A stretch of DNA of 64,000 nucleotides. Origin: Streptomyces sannanensis (GTDB lineage: Bacteria > Actinomycetota > Actinomycetes > Streptomycetales > Streptomycetaceae). Shown here piece by piece: positions 16,061 to 24,973 of this stretch. Position 1 is the first letter of the stretch, and each line of letters begins with the position of its first letter. The stretch is from NCBI RefSeq assembly GCF_039536205.1, contig NZ_BAAAYL010000001.1, forward strand, positions 6,076,001 to 6,140,000. Reading direction: 5' to 3'. A program made the translations under genes and the position numbers. Below the pieces are notes generated by a model. It did no database searches, was not told the origin of the DNA, and saw only the letters and a list, made by a program, of their open reading frames with translations.

Positions 16061-17508
16061 TAGGGCTTTGTTAGGTTCTGTGGTGGGGTTTGGGTGTGGG
16101 GGCGGGTTGGCCGCATATCGAGCAGGCGCCGGTCCAGGTGGCCAGGAGTTTCTGTAACGCGCGGAGGACCGCGTAGAGGGTCAGGCCGGCGCAGGGGCTT
16201 TTGGGTCGAGTCGCAGCAGGGTGCAGAAGGCCTGGGCGAGGGAGGCGAGGGTCACGTGTCGGTGCCAGCCGAGGTAGCTGCGGCCTTCGAAGTGGTCCAG
16301 CCCGAGGCCGTCTTTGAGTTCGCGGTAGTCGTGCTCGACGCGCCAGCGGATCTTCGCGATGCGGACCAGTTCGCGCAGTGGGGTGTCGGCGGGCAGGGTG
16401 GACAGCCAGTAGTCGGTGGGCTCGGCGGAGTCGGGCGGCCATTCGGCCAGCAGCCAGCACTCGGGCAGTGAGCCGTCGGTGGCGCGGCGGATGGTGCGGT
16501 TGGCGGGGCGGACCCGCAGGGCCAGGAACTGTGAGCGCATGGCGGCACGGGGGTTGTTCTTGGTCGTCTTGGTGCCGTGGCGCCAGGTGACGGTCCGCGC
16601 GGCGCCGCGTCCGGTGGCCAGGGCCAGCGCCCGCAGGGTGGTGTGCGGCTGGGGGTAGGCCGGCCCGGGCGGGCGGCCGGTGCCGCTGTAGGGCGGGCGC
16701 TCGGGGAACGCATCACCGGGGTAGCAGGTGGTGCTGCCCTTGACCGCCACCGCGTAGGCCAGGCCGCGCTCGGTCAGCCCCTCACGGAAACCGGTGGCAT
16801 CCCCATAACCGGCGTCGGCGACGACCGGCAGACCGGGCAGCTCCCACTCTTCGCGGGCCTCGTCGAGCATGTCCAGGGCCAGGCGCCATCTTTCCCGGTG
16901 CCGGACCTGGTCGGGGATGCCCGCTCTCGTGCGCCGGCGTCTGATCGCCTCCGCCAGCAGCGCATCCCCGCTGTTCTTGGCGTCGTCCCAGCTCTCGGGA
17001 AGGAACAGCCGCCAGTTGACCGCCGCCGAGGCGCGGTCGGAGACCAGGTTGACGCTGACGCCGATCTGGCAGTTGCCCCGCTTGCCCAAAGCGCCGCAGT
17101 ACATCCGGGCCACCCCCGGGGAGTCGTACCCGTCCTTGGGAAAGCCCACATCGTCGATCGCGTACGCCTCCGGGGCGATGTGCGCTGCGGCCCATCGGGC
17201 CACCCGACGGCGGACCTCGGCGTAGTCCCAGGTCGAGGAGGACACGAACTGCTGGAGCTGCTGGTGGTCCACACCCAGGCGCTCGGCCATCGGCTGCATC
17301 GACTTGCGCTTGCCGTCCAGCATCAGCCCGCGCATGTACAGCTCGCCCTTGGCCCGCTGATCCCGGCGCTTGAGCGAACCGAGCATCTCCGCCGCAAACG
17401 CCTCCAGACGCGGGCGGACCACATCCATCTCCTCAGGTGTCACACCTGACAGAACATCACACCGTAGCCCAAGAGGACCAACGAGCCCACCTAACAAAGC
17501 CCTACTAG
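16057..17508 (-). mobile_element. IS701-family insertion sequence, copy 1
   Basis: A 1452-bp element counting both CTAGs. Terminal inverted repeats are TAGGGCTTTGTTAGGT at each end. CTAG fits the YTAR target consensus of the IS701 family. The single transposase gene is on the minus strand. It differs at many bases from the closely related copies 2 and 3, so it entered independently. Confidence 0.85.
16181..17443 (-). CDS. IS701-family DDE transposase, copy 1 (intact)
   Basis: About 420 residues from the GTG at 17443 (the frame also opens at TTG 17497 within the inverted repeat). The catalytic aspartates are in YAIDDVGFPKDG and VVADAGYG, and the glutamate is in YRELKDGLGLDHFEGR, which also carries the Y-x2-R/E-x6-K type motif of IS4-related enzymes. 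GWHRHVTLASLAQAF follows near the C-terminus. All are in one uninterrupted frame, so this is the only IS701 copy here that looks fully functional. The GTG lies within a 15-nt palindrome (17434-17448) abutting GAGGAG, so translation may be shielded by RNA structure. Confidence 0.85.
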   Translation of the reverse strand: MTPEEMDVVRPRLEAFAAEMLGSLKRRDQRAKGELYMRGLMLDGKRKSMQPMAERLGVDHQQLQQFVSSSTWDYAEVRRRVARWAAAHIAPEAYAIDDVGFPKDGYDSPGVARMYCGALGKRGNCQIGVSVNLVSDRASAAVNWRLFLPESWDDAKNSGDALLAEAIRRRRTRAGIPDQVRHRERWRLALDMLDEAREEWELPGLPVVADAGYGDATGFREGLTERGLAYAVAVKGSTTCYPGDAFPERPPYSGTGRPPGPAYPQPHTTLRALALATGRGAARTVTWRHGTKTTKNNPRAAMRSQFLALRVRPANRTIRRATDGSLPECWLLAEWPPDSAEPTDYWLSTLPADTPLRELVRIAKIRWRVEHDYRELKDGLGLDHFEGRSYLGWHRHVTLASLAQAFCTLLRLDPKAPAPA

Positions 17509-19221
17509 AAGACTCATGAAGATCTTGGGTTCTGGCCCCGCCGCGTGAGCGGCGGGGCCAGACTCTTTCTCGTGGTGATGGGGGAATGGGCCGGGGAGAC
17601 GGTCGGGCCGGATGTGTGGGAGACCTGCCGGGAGTTGATCCCGGCAGGCAGTGTGTTCGCGTTCCTGGCCGAGCATCGCGGCGCGCTGTTCCCGGCGGAG
17701 ACGTTCGAGGACATGTACCCGTCGGCGAACGGGCGGCCGAGCATGCCGCCGCAGATCCTGGCCGCGGCGATCACGCTGCAGGCCCTTAACGGGCTGTCGG
17801 ACTTCGAGACGGTCCAGGAGTTGCGGTGTGACCTGAGGTGGAAGGCCGCGTGCGGGCTGGGCCTGCACGACATGGCGTTCGATCCGTCGCTGCTGGCCTA
17901 CTTCCGGCGCCGGCTGGCCCGCTCGGTGCGGCCGAACCGTGTCTTCGAGACGGTGCGCGAGGTGGTGAAGGCCACCGGTGTCCTCAAGGGCAAGCACCGG
18001 CGGGCGCTGGACTCCACGGTGCTGGACGATGCGGTCGCCACCCAGGACACCGTCACCCAGATCATCGCCGCCGTCCGCGCGGTAATTCGCGAGGTCCCCG
18101 GGGCCGCTGAGGTGGCAGCCGTGCAGTGCACCGCGCATGACTACAGCGACCCGGGCAAACCAAGGATCGCCTGGAATGACGAGCAGGCCCGCGCCACGCT
18201 TGTTGATGCCCTGGTCAGTGACGCGCTCAGGCTGCTCGGGCATCTGCCCGAGCAGGAGCTGGGCGAGAAGGCCGCGAATGCCGTCGGCATCCTGGCCCTG
18301 GTCGCCGGGCAAGACGTCGAACCCGCCGAGGACTCCGACGGCCGCGACGGGCGCTGGCGCATCACCCGTGGCACCGCGCAGGACCGGATGGTCTCCACCG
18401 TCGACCCCGAGGCCCGGCACATCCACAAAACCCGCACCCACCAGCAAGACGGCTTCAAGGCCCACCTGGCCATCGAGCCCGAGACCGGGTTATACACCGC
18501 CGTCGCCCTGCGGCCCGGCAGTGGCCCAGAGCACCACGAGGCCACCGTCGGCCTGGACCTTCTCGCCGAGGAGGACGGGCCGGTGGACGCCTTCGGCGAC
18601 ACCGCCTACTCCACCGGCGATGCCCGCCAGGCCCTCGAAGACGCAGGGCACCGGCTGTTCCTCAAGCCCGCCCCGCTACGGGCGGCCGTCCCCGGCGGCT
18701 TCACCCTGGACGACTTCGCCATCGACACCGCCGCCGCCACGGTGACCTGCCCCGCTGGACACACGGTCCCCCTGTCAGACCCCGGCGGACAGCACCACCA
18801 GCGCAAGGCGGCCTTCGGGAAACTGTGCGCCGGATGTCCCCTGCGCGAGCGGTGCACCAAGGCCAAGGCCGGCCGCATCCTGACCATCCGCCCACACCAC
18901 GACCTGCTCGCAGCCGCCCGCCGCCAGGCCGCTACCGACCCCGACTGGCAAGCCGACTACCGCCGCTGGAGACCACCGGTCGAACGCGCCGTCGCCTGGC
19001 TCGTCCACCACGGCAACCGCAAACTCCGCTACCGCGGAACCATCGCCAACGACACCTGGCTCCACACCCGAGCCGCCGCCCTCAACCTCCGCCGACTGAT
19101 CAACCTCGGACTCACCCGCACCGGCGACACCTGGCACCTCGCCCCGGCCACCGGATGACCAGAAGGGCCGCCCGGCCTCCGGCCGGACAGCCCCTCAACA
19201 AGATCTTCATGAGTCTTCTAG
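17505..19221 (+). mobile_element. IS1182-family insertion sequence, copy 2
   Basis: A 1717-bp element with the same 19-bp terminal repeats, the same subterminal hairpin and an apparently identical interior to the copy at 14170-15886, in the same orientation. It starts in the CTAG that ends IS701 copy 1 and ends in the CTAG that starts MITE-like element C. The two direct copies flank 1.6 kb and could recombine to delete it. Confidence 0.88.
17545..19158 (+). CDS. IS1182-family DDE transposase, copy 2
   Basis: The translation is identical over all 537 residues to the transposase at 14210-15823, including the DDE residues and the Cys cluster CAGCPLRERC. Identity at this level means very recent transposition or duplication within this locus. 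The true start may be the ATG at 17578, as in copy 1. Either copy could supply transposase for both elements. Confidence 0.88.
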   Translation: MSGGARLFLVVMGEWAGETVGPDVWETCRELIPAGSVFAFLAEHRGALFPAETFEDMYPSANGRPSMPPQILAAAITLQALNGLSDFETVQELRCDLRWKAACGLGLHDMAFDPSLLAYFRRRLARSVRPNRVFETVREVVKATGVLKGKHRRALDSTVLDDAVATQDTVTQIIAAVRAVIREVPGAAEVAAVQCTAHDYSDPGKPRIAWNDEQARATLVDALVSDALRLLGHLPEQELGEKAANAVGILALVAGQDVEPAEDSDGRDGRWRITRGTAQDRMVSTVDPEARHIHKTRTHQQDGFKAHLAIEPETGLYTAVALRPGSGPEHHEATVGLDLLAEEDGPVDAFGDTAYSTGDARQALEDAGHRLFLKPAPLRAAVPGGFTLDDFAIDTAAATVTCPAGHTVPLSDPGGQHHQRKAAFGKLCAGCPLRERCTKAKAGRILTIRPHHDLLAAARRQAATDPDWQADYRRWRPPVERAVAWLVHHGNRKLRYRGTIANDTWLHTRAAALNLRRLINLGLTRTGDTWHLAPATG

Positions 19222-19384
19222 TGCCCCTCCTGGCAGCGTTTGCCCTGTCGCGGCGTCCGGCACGCACGCTCGCTGCGCTGGCCGAAAACCCAAGGAGCGC
19301 TGCTACGAGGCCTTCGGCCGCCTGGCGATCGCACGCACCGGACGCCGCTCCTTGACGGGCAAACGTTGCCGGTCGCGGCACTAG
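19218..19384. mobile_element. MITE-like element C bounded by CTAG
   Basis: A 167-bp fold-back element between CTAGs. The ends read CTAGTGCC and GGCACTAG, with inner complementary arms GCAGCGTTTGCCC and GGGCAAACGTTGC (one mismatch). It has no ORF. Its central core (19253-19280 and 19325-19345) is nearly the same as that of element B, although the outer repeats are unrelated. Confidence 0.7.
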
Positions 19385-20259
19385 TAGGGCTTTGTTAGGT
19401 GCGGTGGTGTGGTTCTGGTGTCGGTGCGGGTTGGCCGCATATCGAGCAGGCGCCGGTCCAGGTGGCCAGGAGGGCCTGGAGTTCGCGGAGTACCGCGTAG
19501 AGGGTCAGGCCGGCGCAGGGGCTTTTGGGTCGGTCCTGAGCAGGGTGCAGAAGGCCTGGGCGAGGGAGGCGAGAGTGGCGTGGCGGTGCCAGCCTGCGTA
19601 GTTGCGGCCCTCGAAGTGGTCCAGGCCGAGACCGTCCTTGAGCTCGCGGTAGTCGTACTCAACTCGCCATCGGATCTTGGCGATTCGTACCAGATCGTAC
19701 AGTGGGGAGTCGGTGGGCAGCGTCGAGAGCCAGTAGTCGGTCGGCTCGGCGGAGTCGGGTGGCCACTCGACAGCGGAAGAGGCACGGTCGCTGACCATGT
19801 TCACGCTGACCCCGATCTGGCAGTTGCCGCGTTTGCCCAGCGCGCCGCAGTACATCCGCGCCACCCCGGGAGAGTCGTAGCCGTCCTTGGGGAAGTCAAC
19901 GTCGTCGATGGCATACGCCTCGGGAGAGATGTGCGCCGCAGCCCAACGGGCCAGCCGTTCCCGGACCATGGAGTAGTCCCAGGTCGAGGAAGAGACGAAC
20001 TGCTGCAGCTGCTGGTGGTCAACGCCCAGGCGCTCGGCCATCGGCTGCATCGACTTGCGCTTGCCGTCCAACATCAGCCCGCGCAGGTACAGCTCGCCCT
20101 TGGCCCGCTGATCCCGCCGGGCCAGCGGGCCAAGCATCTCGGCGGCGAAGGCCTCCAGGCGCGGCCGGACCTCTTCCATCTCCTCAGGTGTCACACCTGA
20201 AAGAAGATCACAACCTATCCGGTGAGGATCACTTGGGATACCTAACAAAGCCCTACTAG
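19381..20259 (-). mobile_element. IS701-family insertion sequence, copy 2, internally deleted
   Basis: An 879-bp derivative with both terminal repeats and CTAGs intact. It is near-identical to copy 3 (24970-26436) but lacks about 0.59 kb from the middle of the transposase gene. The deletion joins sequences sharing TCGAC. Being terminally intact but lacking a working transposase, it could still be mobilised in trans. Confidence 0.82.
19505..20194 (-). pseudogene. IS701 transposase with internal in-frame deletion
   Basis: A 229-codon remnant of a protein of about 420 residues. It keeps the first catalytic aspartate (YAIDDVDFPKDG) and the C-terminal glutamate motif (YRELKDGLGLDHFEGR). The frame passes directly from SDRASSAV to EWPPDSAEPTD, which removes the second catalytic aspartate (VVADAGYG) and the central barrel. 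It cannot be an active transposase. A defective product could in principle compete with active enzyme for the ends, but that is speculation. Confidence 0.8.
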
Positions 20260-20292
20260 AGGTGCCTGTCGGCAACGGCCCGCCACGCTCAG

Positions 20293-20341
20293 CGCCGTGC
20301 CCCGCCCCCACGGCAGTTGTCGGGGAGGGCGGGGCACGGCG
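20293..20341. terminator. Strong hairpin terminator for the amidase gene pair
   Basis: A 15-bp perfect stem (20293-20307 with 20327-20341) and a 19-nt loop, 16 bases beyond the minus-strand stop at 20358. Confidence 0.7.
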
Positions 20342-20357
20342 CGGGCAGGGCCCGGGA

Positions 20358-20864
20358 TCAGCCGGTCGGGGCGAGGGCGTAGCCCCACCACACACCGTGC
20401 TCCCTGGCCAGTTGGATGTGTAGGTGCTTGCCGCCCGTCAGGGTGAGTTCTGCCTCGGACGTGCCGCCCTGAGGTGACTTGAGACGCTGCAGGATCGGCC
20501 GGTTGTCGCGTACGGGTTCGGTACGGGCCGTGACCGGACCGTCCGCCGCCGCCGCGGCGAGGGGACTCAGGAAGTCCGAGGACTCCTGGGTCACCGCCGT
20601 CCCGTCGGGGTAGCCGTCGTGCAGTTCGTCGATGCCCTTCACATCCCCGTTCGCTAGGCGCTGGACGAACACCGTCAGGAATGTACGCACCTCTTCGGGC
20701 GGACGCTCGCCCTCGTAGACGACACTCACCTTCGGCGAGGCGGCGAGTGCGTACGGGGTGTCGTCGGTGCGGTTGAACCACCAGACGGCAGCCGCGCACA
20801 GCACGACGAGGACCGCGGCCGCCCCGGCGAGGGCGGTGATGCGCTTACCAGCGCGGAGTGACAT
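20358..20864 (-). CDS. Small membrane-anchored protein overlapping the amidase gene
   Basis: 168 residues from ATG 20864. The N-terminus is short and basic (MSLRAGKR), one membrane span follows (about residues 10-27, ITALAGAAAVLVVLCAAAVWW), and the remaining 140 residues should face outward. No enzyme motif is visible. The soluble part contains several short beta-type segments and ends HGVWWGYALAPTG. The start lies 20 nt inside the end of the large amidase gene, so the two are translationally coupled and probably work together. It could be an accessory, an inhibitor or an immunity protein for the secreted amidase (inference from position only). I recognise no family. Confidence 0.7.
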   Translation of the reverse strand: MSLRAGKRITALAGAAAVLVVLCAAAVWWFNRTDDTPYALAASPKVSVVYEGERPPEEVRTFLTVFVQRLANGDVKGIDELHDGYPDGTAVTQESSDFLSPLAAAAADGPVTARTEPVRDNRPILQRLKSPQGGTSEAELTLTGGKHLHIQLAREHGVWWGYALAPTG

Positions 20865-23800
20865 GGGCGATCCAGACTGAGTACGGGTGGTTACGGCTAC
20901 GGGCAGCTGCCATGGTCGACGTGCGGTACTTGCTGGTGTGCTGCGCGATGGTGACGCTGCTGCCGGACTTGGCGATGACCATGGCCGCGTGCTGGATGGG
21001 CTTGTTGCTCTTGAACTTCCAGAAGACCACATCACCCGGGGTGGCCTGGCTGTCGTACTTGCGCCAGGTCACCTTCGCTTCCTTGTTGAAGAAGGAGAAG
21101 AGGTGATTGGAGGCTGCCCAGGAGAACGTCTGATTGCCGAGGAAACCGTAGGTCCGCCACCAGTAGTGGTCGCTGCGGTACCAGCCGGGTGACTTCATCT
21201 TCATCCCGCCGCCCTGGTTGAGCGCCTTGGAGACGAAGTTGGTGCAGTCGTTACCGAACTCGTCCTTGTCCTTGGCATGTTTCTTGGCCCAGGCCGCGGC
21301 ACCGGAGTAGTTGAGCGAGGCGCGGGCCGTGATGAGCGGGTTGGGGTCGGCCGGGGAGAATCCGTCGGCGTCGATGGCGACGGCCGGGGCGTCCGGTTCC
21401 TCATCGTTGCCGTCCGTGCTCTCCGACGTCACCGCGACGCGGACGCTCTCGCCTGCCGGCAGCTCGCCGTAGACGTCCCGGTCGTCACTCACCCGCTGGA
21501 GTACGGGCGGCTTATCGCTGCCCGGCAGCGCGAAGACGTACTCCTCGTCGCTTTCTTCCTCGATCGGGTCCGAGGCATTGCCGCCCTCCACCTCGGTCCG
21601 GGCTCCGGTCCGGGTGAGCCGCAGCGTCGCGGTGGTGCCGGAGGTGCTGACCACCGCCTGCGACAGATTGCTGGTGAAGTTCCGGTACACGAGGTTGTGG
21701 CGGATATTGGCGGCCCGGTCCGCCAAGAGGGAGGGCGCCTGGGCGCGCAGCAGTGTCTCGAAGGACGCCCCCTGGGAGGAGGCGGCCAGCGCCGCGTCGG
21801 CGGACGCATAGGTACCGGACAGCAGCCCGTCCGAAGCGGTCGTGAACTGCTTGACCACGTCCTTCAGCGTCGCTTCGAGGACGGCCGCCGCGCTGGGCTT
21901 GACGAGACCGGAGCGAGATACCTGACCGGCACCGAGGAGGTTCACGGCCGCCACGTCGACGGTGTAGCCGGTGCCGTTGTCGAGGTTGCTGAAGACGGCC
22001 CGCCGGTCGGCGGTGGTGACCTCGGCGACCTGCACGTCCCCGCTGTTGCGGACGGTCACCTGGTAGGTGAGCTCGTCCATGGTGGAGCTGCCGGCGTCCT
22101 CAGGCGCGTTCCAGGTGGCGACCAGGCCCTTGTCACCGGGAACTGCGCGCACGTCGGTCGGTCTGCCCGGTGCGGTCGCCGGGAGATAGGCGACACGCAG
22201 CCGGGGCCGGTTCTCCGCCGCCCCGGACGAGCGCGACGAACGGTAGGTGATGCCGGTCGTGGTGTCGCTGTCCTCGTCGCTGGCGCGCAGAGCCACACCG
22301 TTGTTCGACTCCGAGTTGGAGAACCACTGCGTCACGGCGTCGGTCAGGTCGAGCGCCGCAGGGTCGGCCACCGAGGTGGCGTAGGCGTCCACGCTCTCAG
22401 CGGCGTCCAACGTGTCGAAGGCTCCGGTCTTCGGATCCCAGTTGTCGTTGAGCGGATGCGCCTCGATCTGATGCGCCTCGCAGGGACCCAGGCAACCGAC
22501 GGCGTCCAGCGAGAGGGTGGCCCCGACGATCCTGGCTCCTCGGGGCAGCCCGGAGAAGTCAGCCTTGAGGTACGTACGCCAGTGCGCGCTGTCCTGCGCG
22601 CCGACTCTCAGCAGTTCGTCCTGGACAGGCAGGGTGCCCTCGCTCGTCACGGCCGCGTCGGTCGTCACGGGCAGGGTCACCGTGACCGGATCGGGCTGCA
22701 CGGAAGGCGCGGGCACTCTCACCGTGAACGCGGTGGGCGTGGTGTAGGCAGAGCATCCACCGGCCGTGCAGGCACGCATCTGCCAGGTGTACGACGCGCC
22801 GTCGGTGACGATCCCGTCCCCGATTTCGAGCGCTGCCCGCTTGCCGCTCTCCACACTGACCGAGGCCAGCGGAGTGCCGCCGACGACGGCGCCCGAGGCG
22901 GTCTTGAGGACGAACTCGGCGGTCGGTGTTCCCGCACCAGGGGCCGTGATGACACCAGAAAGGATCGGGTTCAGCGTCTCGGTACCGCCGGTACGCGGTG
23001 CCTGCGGCAGATCGGCCGGCGCGGGCGGCGCCTTGGACAGGTCGACCTTGAACGTCATCGAGTTGGACCAGGTCGAGGTGTCGATGCCGTCCGACGTACG
23101 GGCCCGGAAGCCGTAGGTGTGCCCGTCGATCAGCTTGCCGGCAGGGACCTTGACGCTCACGAAGGTTCCGGCCGCCGCGCTGGCGGTGGAGCCGCTGGCC
23201 ACGGTGGTCGAGCCCTCGGTCACCTCCCAATTCGCGGTCAGCGGGTTCTTGTCGGCGTCGGAGGTGCTGAAGGTGAAGGTCGGTGTCGTGGAGGTGACGT
23301 ATGTCTGGGTGCCGCTGGTGCCGCCCGGTACGGGAACGTTGACGACGGGCGTGCCGGGCTTCGTGTTGTACGTAACGGACAGATACGGGGTGTTGCTGGT
23401 GGCGTCGGAGGAGTTGAAGCGCTTCCATCCGTACGGGTCGGACTCGTCGGCCGCGCGCAGGCCGAGGTTGCCGACGGTGACCCCCTTCGCGGCCCAGCCC
23501 GTGACGAGAGCCGTGGTGTCGGCGCTGACGTATCCGGCCGCGCAGGACGACGAGTAGCCCTTGGTGGCTGTCGAGGACGCGGAATTCGCCGTCCATGTGG
23601 GCTGGTTGGTCCAACGTGTCGAGGTTGACGCCGCCCCGGTCGACCAGACCTGCCAGGCGCGCGCCGAGCACGACCAGGAGTGGTATTCGTACAGGTTCAG
23701 GGAGGACGACAGGATGTGCTTTCCGCCGAGTGACCCCATCGGGAAGCTCATGAAGGAGCGGGCGATCTGCCCCGAGCCGTTGTTGCCGAGCTTCAGTTCG

Positions 23801-24762
23801 GTGGCGTGCGACTGATCCGTGCCGTAGCCCTGCTGGACGAACGTGTCCATCGTGTCGCCCAGTTTGAGCGCCGGGTCGATGGTGACCGGGTACCGGGTGC
23901 GGTCGTCCTTGAGGAATGCGGGGTCGGCGGAGAACGTGAGATCCACGCTGTCTCCACGCTGTACGACGTCCATGGTGACCTCGCCCCGGTGCAGGTGCTC
24001 ACCAGAGCGCCCGTCGGTCGTGGAATCCCACATGACCGGTGCGGGTATGGAGCCCACCGGCAGGCCGCTGGTCCTGTCCAGGAAGAAGACGCTGCCGTCC
24101 AGACCGCGCCGGGCCGTCAGCCCGGGTGCGCTCAGCGGCAGGGTGAACGTCCCGTTTTCGGTGGCGTCGCGGTCCTTGAGGACGACGTACTGTTCGGCCC
24201 CGGTACGCGTCGCCTCCACCACGATGTCGGTGGCTGGCAGGGCGTCGCGGTACGTGGCCGTGTCGCCGTCCACGGAAGGCTCGGGCAGGGTGCCCTGCCA
24301 GCCGAGGGTCAGGGACTGGTCCCCCGAACCCATCCGGATCAGCGGTGCGGTGCCTTTGCCGGTGTAGGCGCCCGCAAGGCGCAGTTCGGCGGGGTGGGCC
24401 TTGGCCGCGTATGTTCCCTTCGCCGTACGGACCAGGTCAGCGTCCACGGTCCGCCAGCCGTCCGGGGCGTTCTCGTCGGGCAGGCGAACGGCGGCGGCGT
24501 GGTAGTCCACGGTGAGAGTGCCGTCGCTGTTCGCCCAGGTCGTGGTGGTCTCGGTCCGTTCGCTGACGGCTTCCACCCGATGACCGGACCGGGCCGCGGT
24601 CTGCTGTGCTTCGGCCAGGCCATCGACCGGCACGGTCGACGACGTGTGGTGGTCCGGGCCGTGGTCGGGCCGAAGAGTTGCGGCGGATGTCGCGGCGGCG
24701 ATGAGACTCATGGCGCAGGCGGCCACAAGGGCAGCACGACATCTTCGTAAAGTGAGTATCAA
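20845..24762 (-). CDS. Large secreted modular protein: DNRLRE domains, fibronectin-like region, C-terminal amidase domain
   Basis: About 1305 residues. The start is taken as TTG 24762 behind GAGGGGAC, directly followed by a signal peptide (LRRCRAALVAACAMSLIAAA). Residues about 50-370 resemble the N-terminal region of Rhs-type secreted proteins, ending YPVTIDPAL. Two DNRLRE-type modules follow (near residues 390-500 and 770-900), with Ig/fibronectin-like segments around 510-640 and 905-990. The last 150 residues form an Amidase_6-like domain: catalytic cysteine in GNDCTNFVSKALNQGGG, with histidine candidates in IQHAAMVI and AQHTSKYR. It should be exported and cleave an amide bond, perhaps in cell-wall peptide; the substrate is unknown. 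It sits between direct IS701 copies. Confidence 0.8.
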   Translation of the reverse strand: MILTLRRCRAALVAACAMSLIAAATSAATLRPDHGPDHHTSSTVPVDGLAEAQQTAARSGHRVEAVSERTETTTTWANSDGTLTVDYHAAAVRLPDENAPDGWRTVDADLVRTAKGTYAAKAHPAELRLAGAYTGKGTAPLIRMGSGDQSLTLGWQGTLPEPSVDGDTATYRDALPATDIVVEATRTGAEQYVVLKDRDATENGTFTLPLSAPGLTARRGLDGSVFFLDRTSGLPVGSIPAPVMWDSTTDGRSGEHLHRGEVTMDVVQRGDSVDLTFSADPAFLKDDRTRYPVTIDPALKLGDTMDTFVQQGYGTDQSHATELKLGNNGSGQIARSFMSFPMGSLGGKHILSSSLNLYEYHSWSCSARAWQVWSTGAASTSTRWTNQPTWTANSASSTATKGYSSSCAAGYVSADTTALVTGWAAKGVTVGNLGLRAADESDPYGWKRFNSSDATSNTPYLSVTYNTKPGTPVVNVPVPGGTSGTQTYVTSTTPTFTFSTSDADKNPLTANWEVTEGSTTVASGSTASAAAGTFVSVKVPAGKLIDGHTYGFRARTSDGIDTSTWSNSMTFKVDLSKAPPAPADLPQAPRTGGTETLNPILSGVITAPGAGTPTAEFVLKTASGAVVGGTPLASVSVESGKRAALEIGDGIVTDGASYTWQMRACTAGGCSAYTTPTAFTVRVPAPSVQPDPVTVTLPVTTDAAVTSEGTLPVQDELLRVGAQDSAHWRTYLKADFSGLPRGARIVGATLSLDAVGCLGPCEAHQIEAHPLNDNWDPKTGAFDTLDAAESVDAYATSVADPAALDLTDAVTQWFSNSESNNGVALRASDEDSDTTTGITYRSSRSSGAAENRPRLRVAYLPATAPGRPTDVRAVPGDKGLVATWNAPEDAGSSTMDELTYQVTVRNSGDVQVAEVTTADRRAVFSNLDNGTGYTVDVAAVNLLGAGQVSRSGLVKPSAAAVLEATLKDVVKQFTTASDGLLSGTYASADAALAASSQGASFETLLRAQAPSLLADRAANIRHNLVYRNFTSNLSQAVVSTSGTTATLRLTRTGARTEVEGGNASDPIEEESDEEYVFALPGSDKPPVLQRVSDDRDVYGELPAGESVRVAVTSESTDGNDEEPDAPAVAIDADGFSPADPNPLITARASLNYSGAAAWAKKHAKDKDEFGNDCTNFVSKALNQGGGMKMKSPGWYRSDHYWWRTYGFLGNQTFSWAASNHLFSFFNKEAKVTWRKYDSQATPGDVVFWKFKSNKPIQHAAMVIAKSGSSVTIAQHTSKYRTSTMAAARSRNHPYSVWIAHVTPRW

Positions 24763-24895
24763 GTTGGTCCCCTCATGACTCTGTATACCCCCGTAGAGGC
24801 AGGCAAGGGGGATCGAACCTACGGCGCGTATGCGGTCATGATCAATTTGTCGAACTTTCCCTCGTCTCATGGCGTGATCCAGTAGATCTTCTTGC

Positions 24896-24973
24896 GTGAC
24901 GCGAGCGCAACTGACGGACGAAGAGTGGGGTTTCATCGGGTCGTACCTGCCGATCGGCAAGTACGGACCCTAG
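24896..24973 (+). pseudogene. IS5-family transposase N-terminal stub cut by IS701 copy 3
   Basis: From GTG 24896 the frame reads VTRAQLTDEEWGFIGSYLP and continues IGKYGP, the standard start of Streptomyces IS5-family transposases. It then meets TAG at 24971-24973. That stop is part of the CTAG at which IS701 copy 3 begins. No continuation is found beyond the IS, so the rest of the gene was lost by deletion or rearrangement. The stub has no catalytic residues. Confidence 0.8.

Noticed and set aside
21277..23628. 783-codon plus-strand frame opposite the amidase gene
   Set aside because: Low-complexity Gly/Arg/Val composition typical of antisense shadows, while the minus strand carries recognisable domains.
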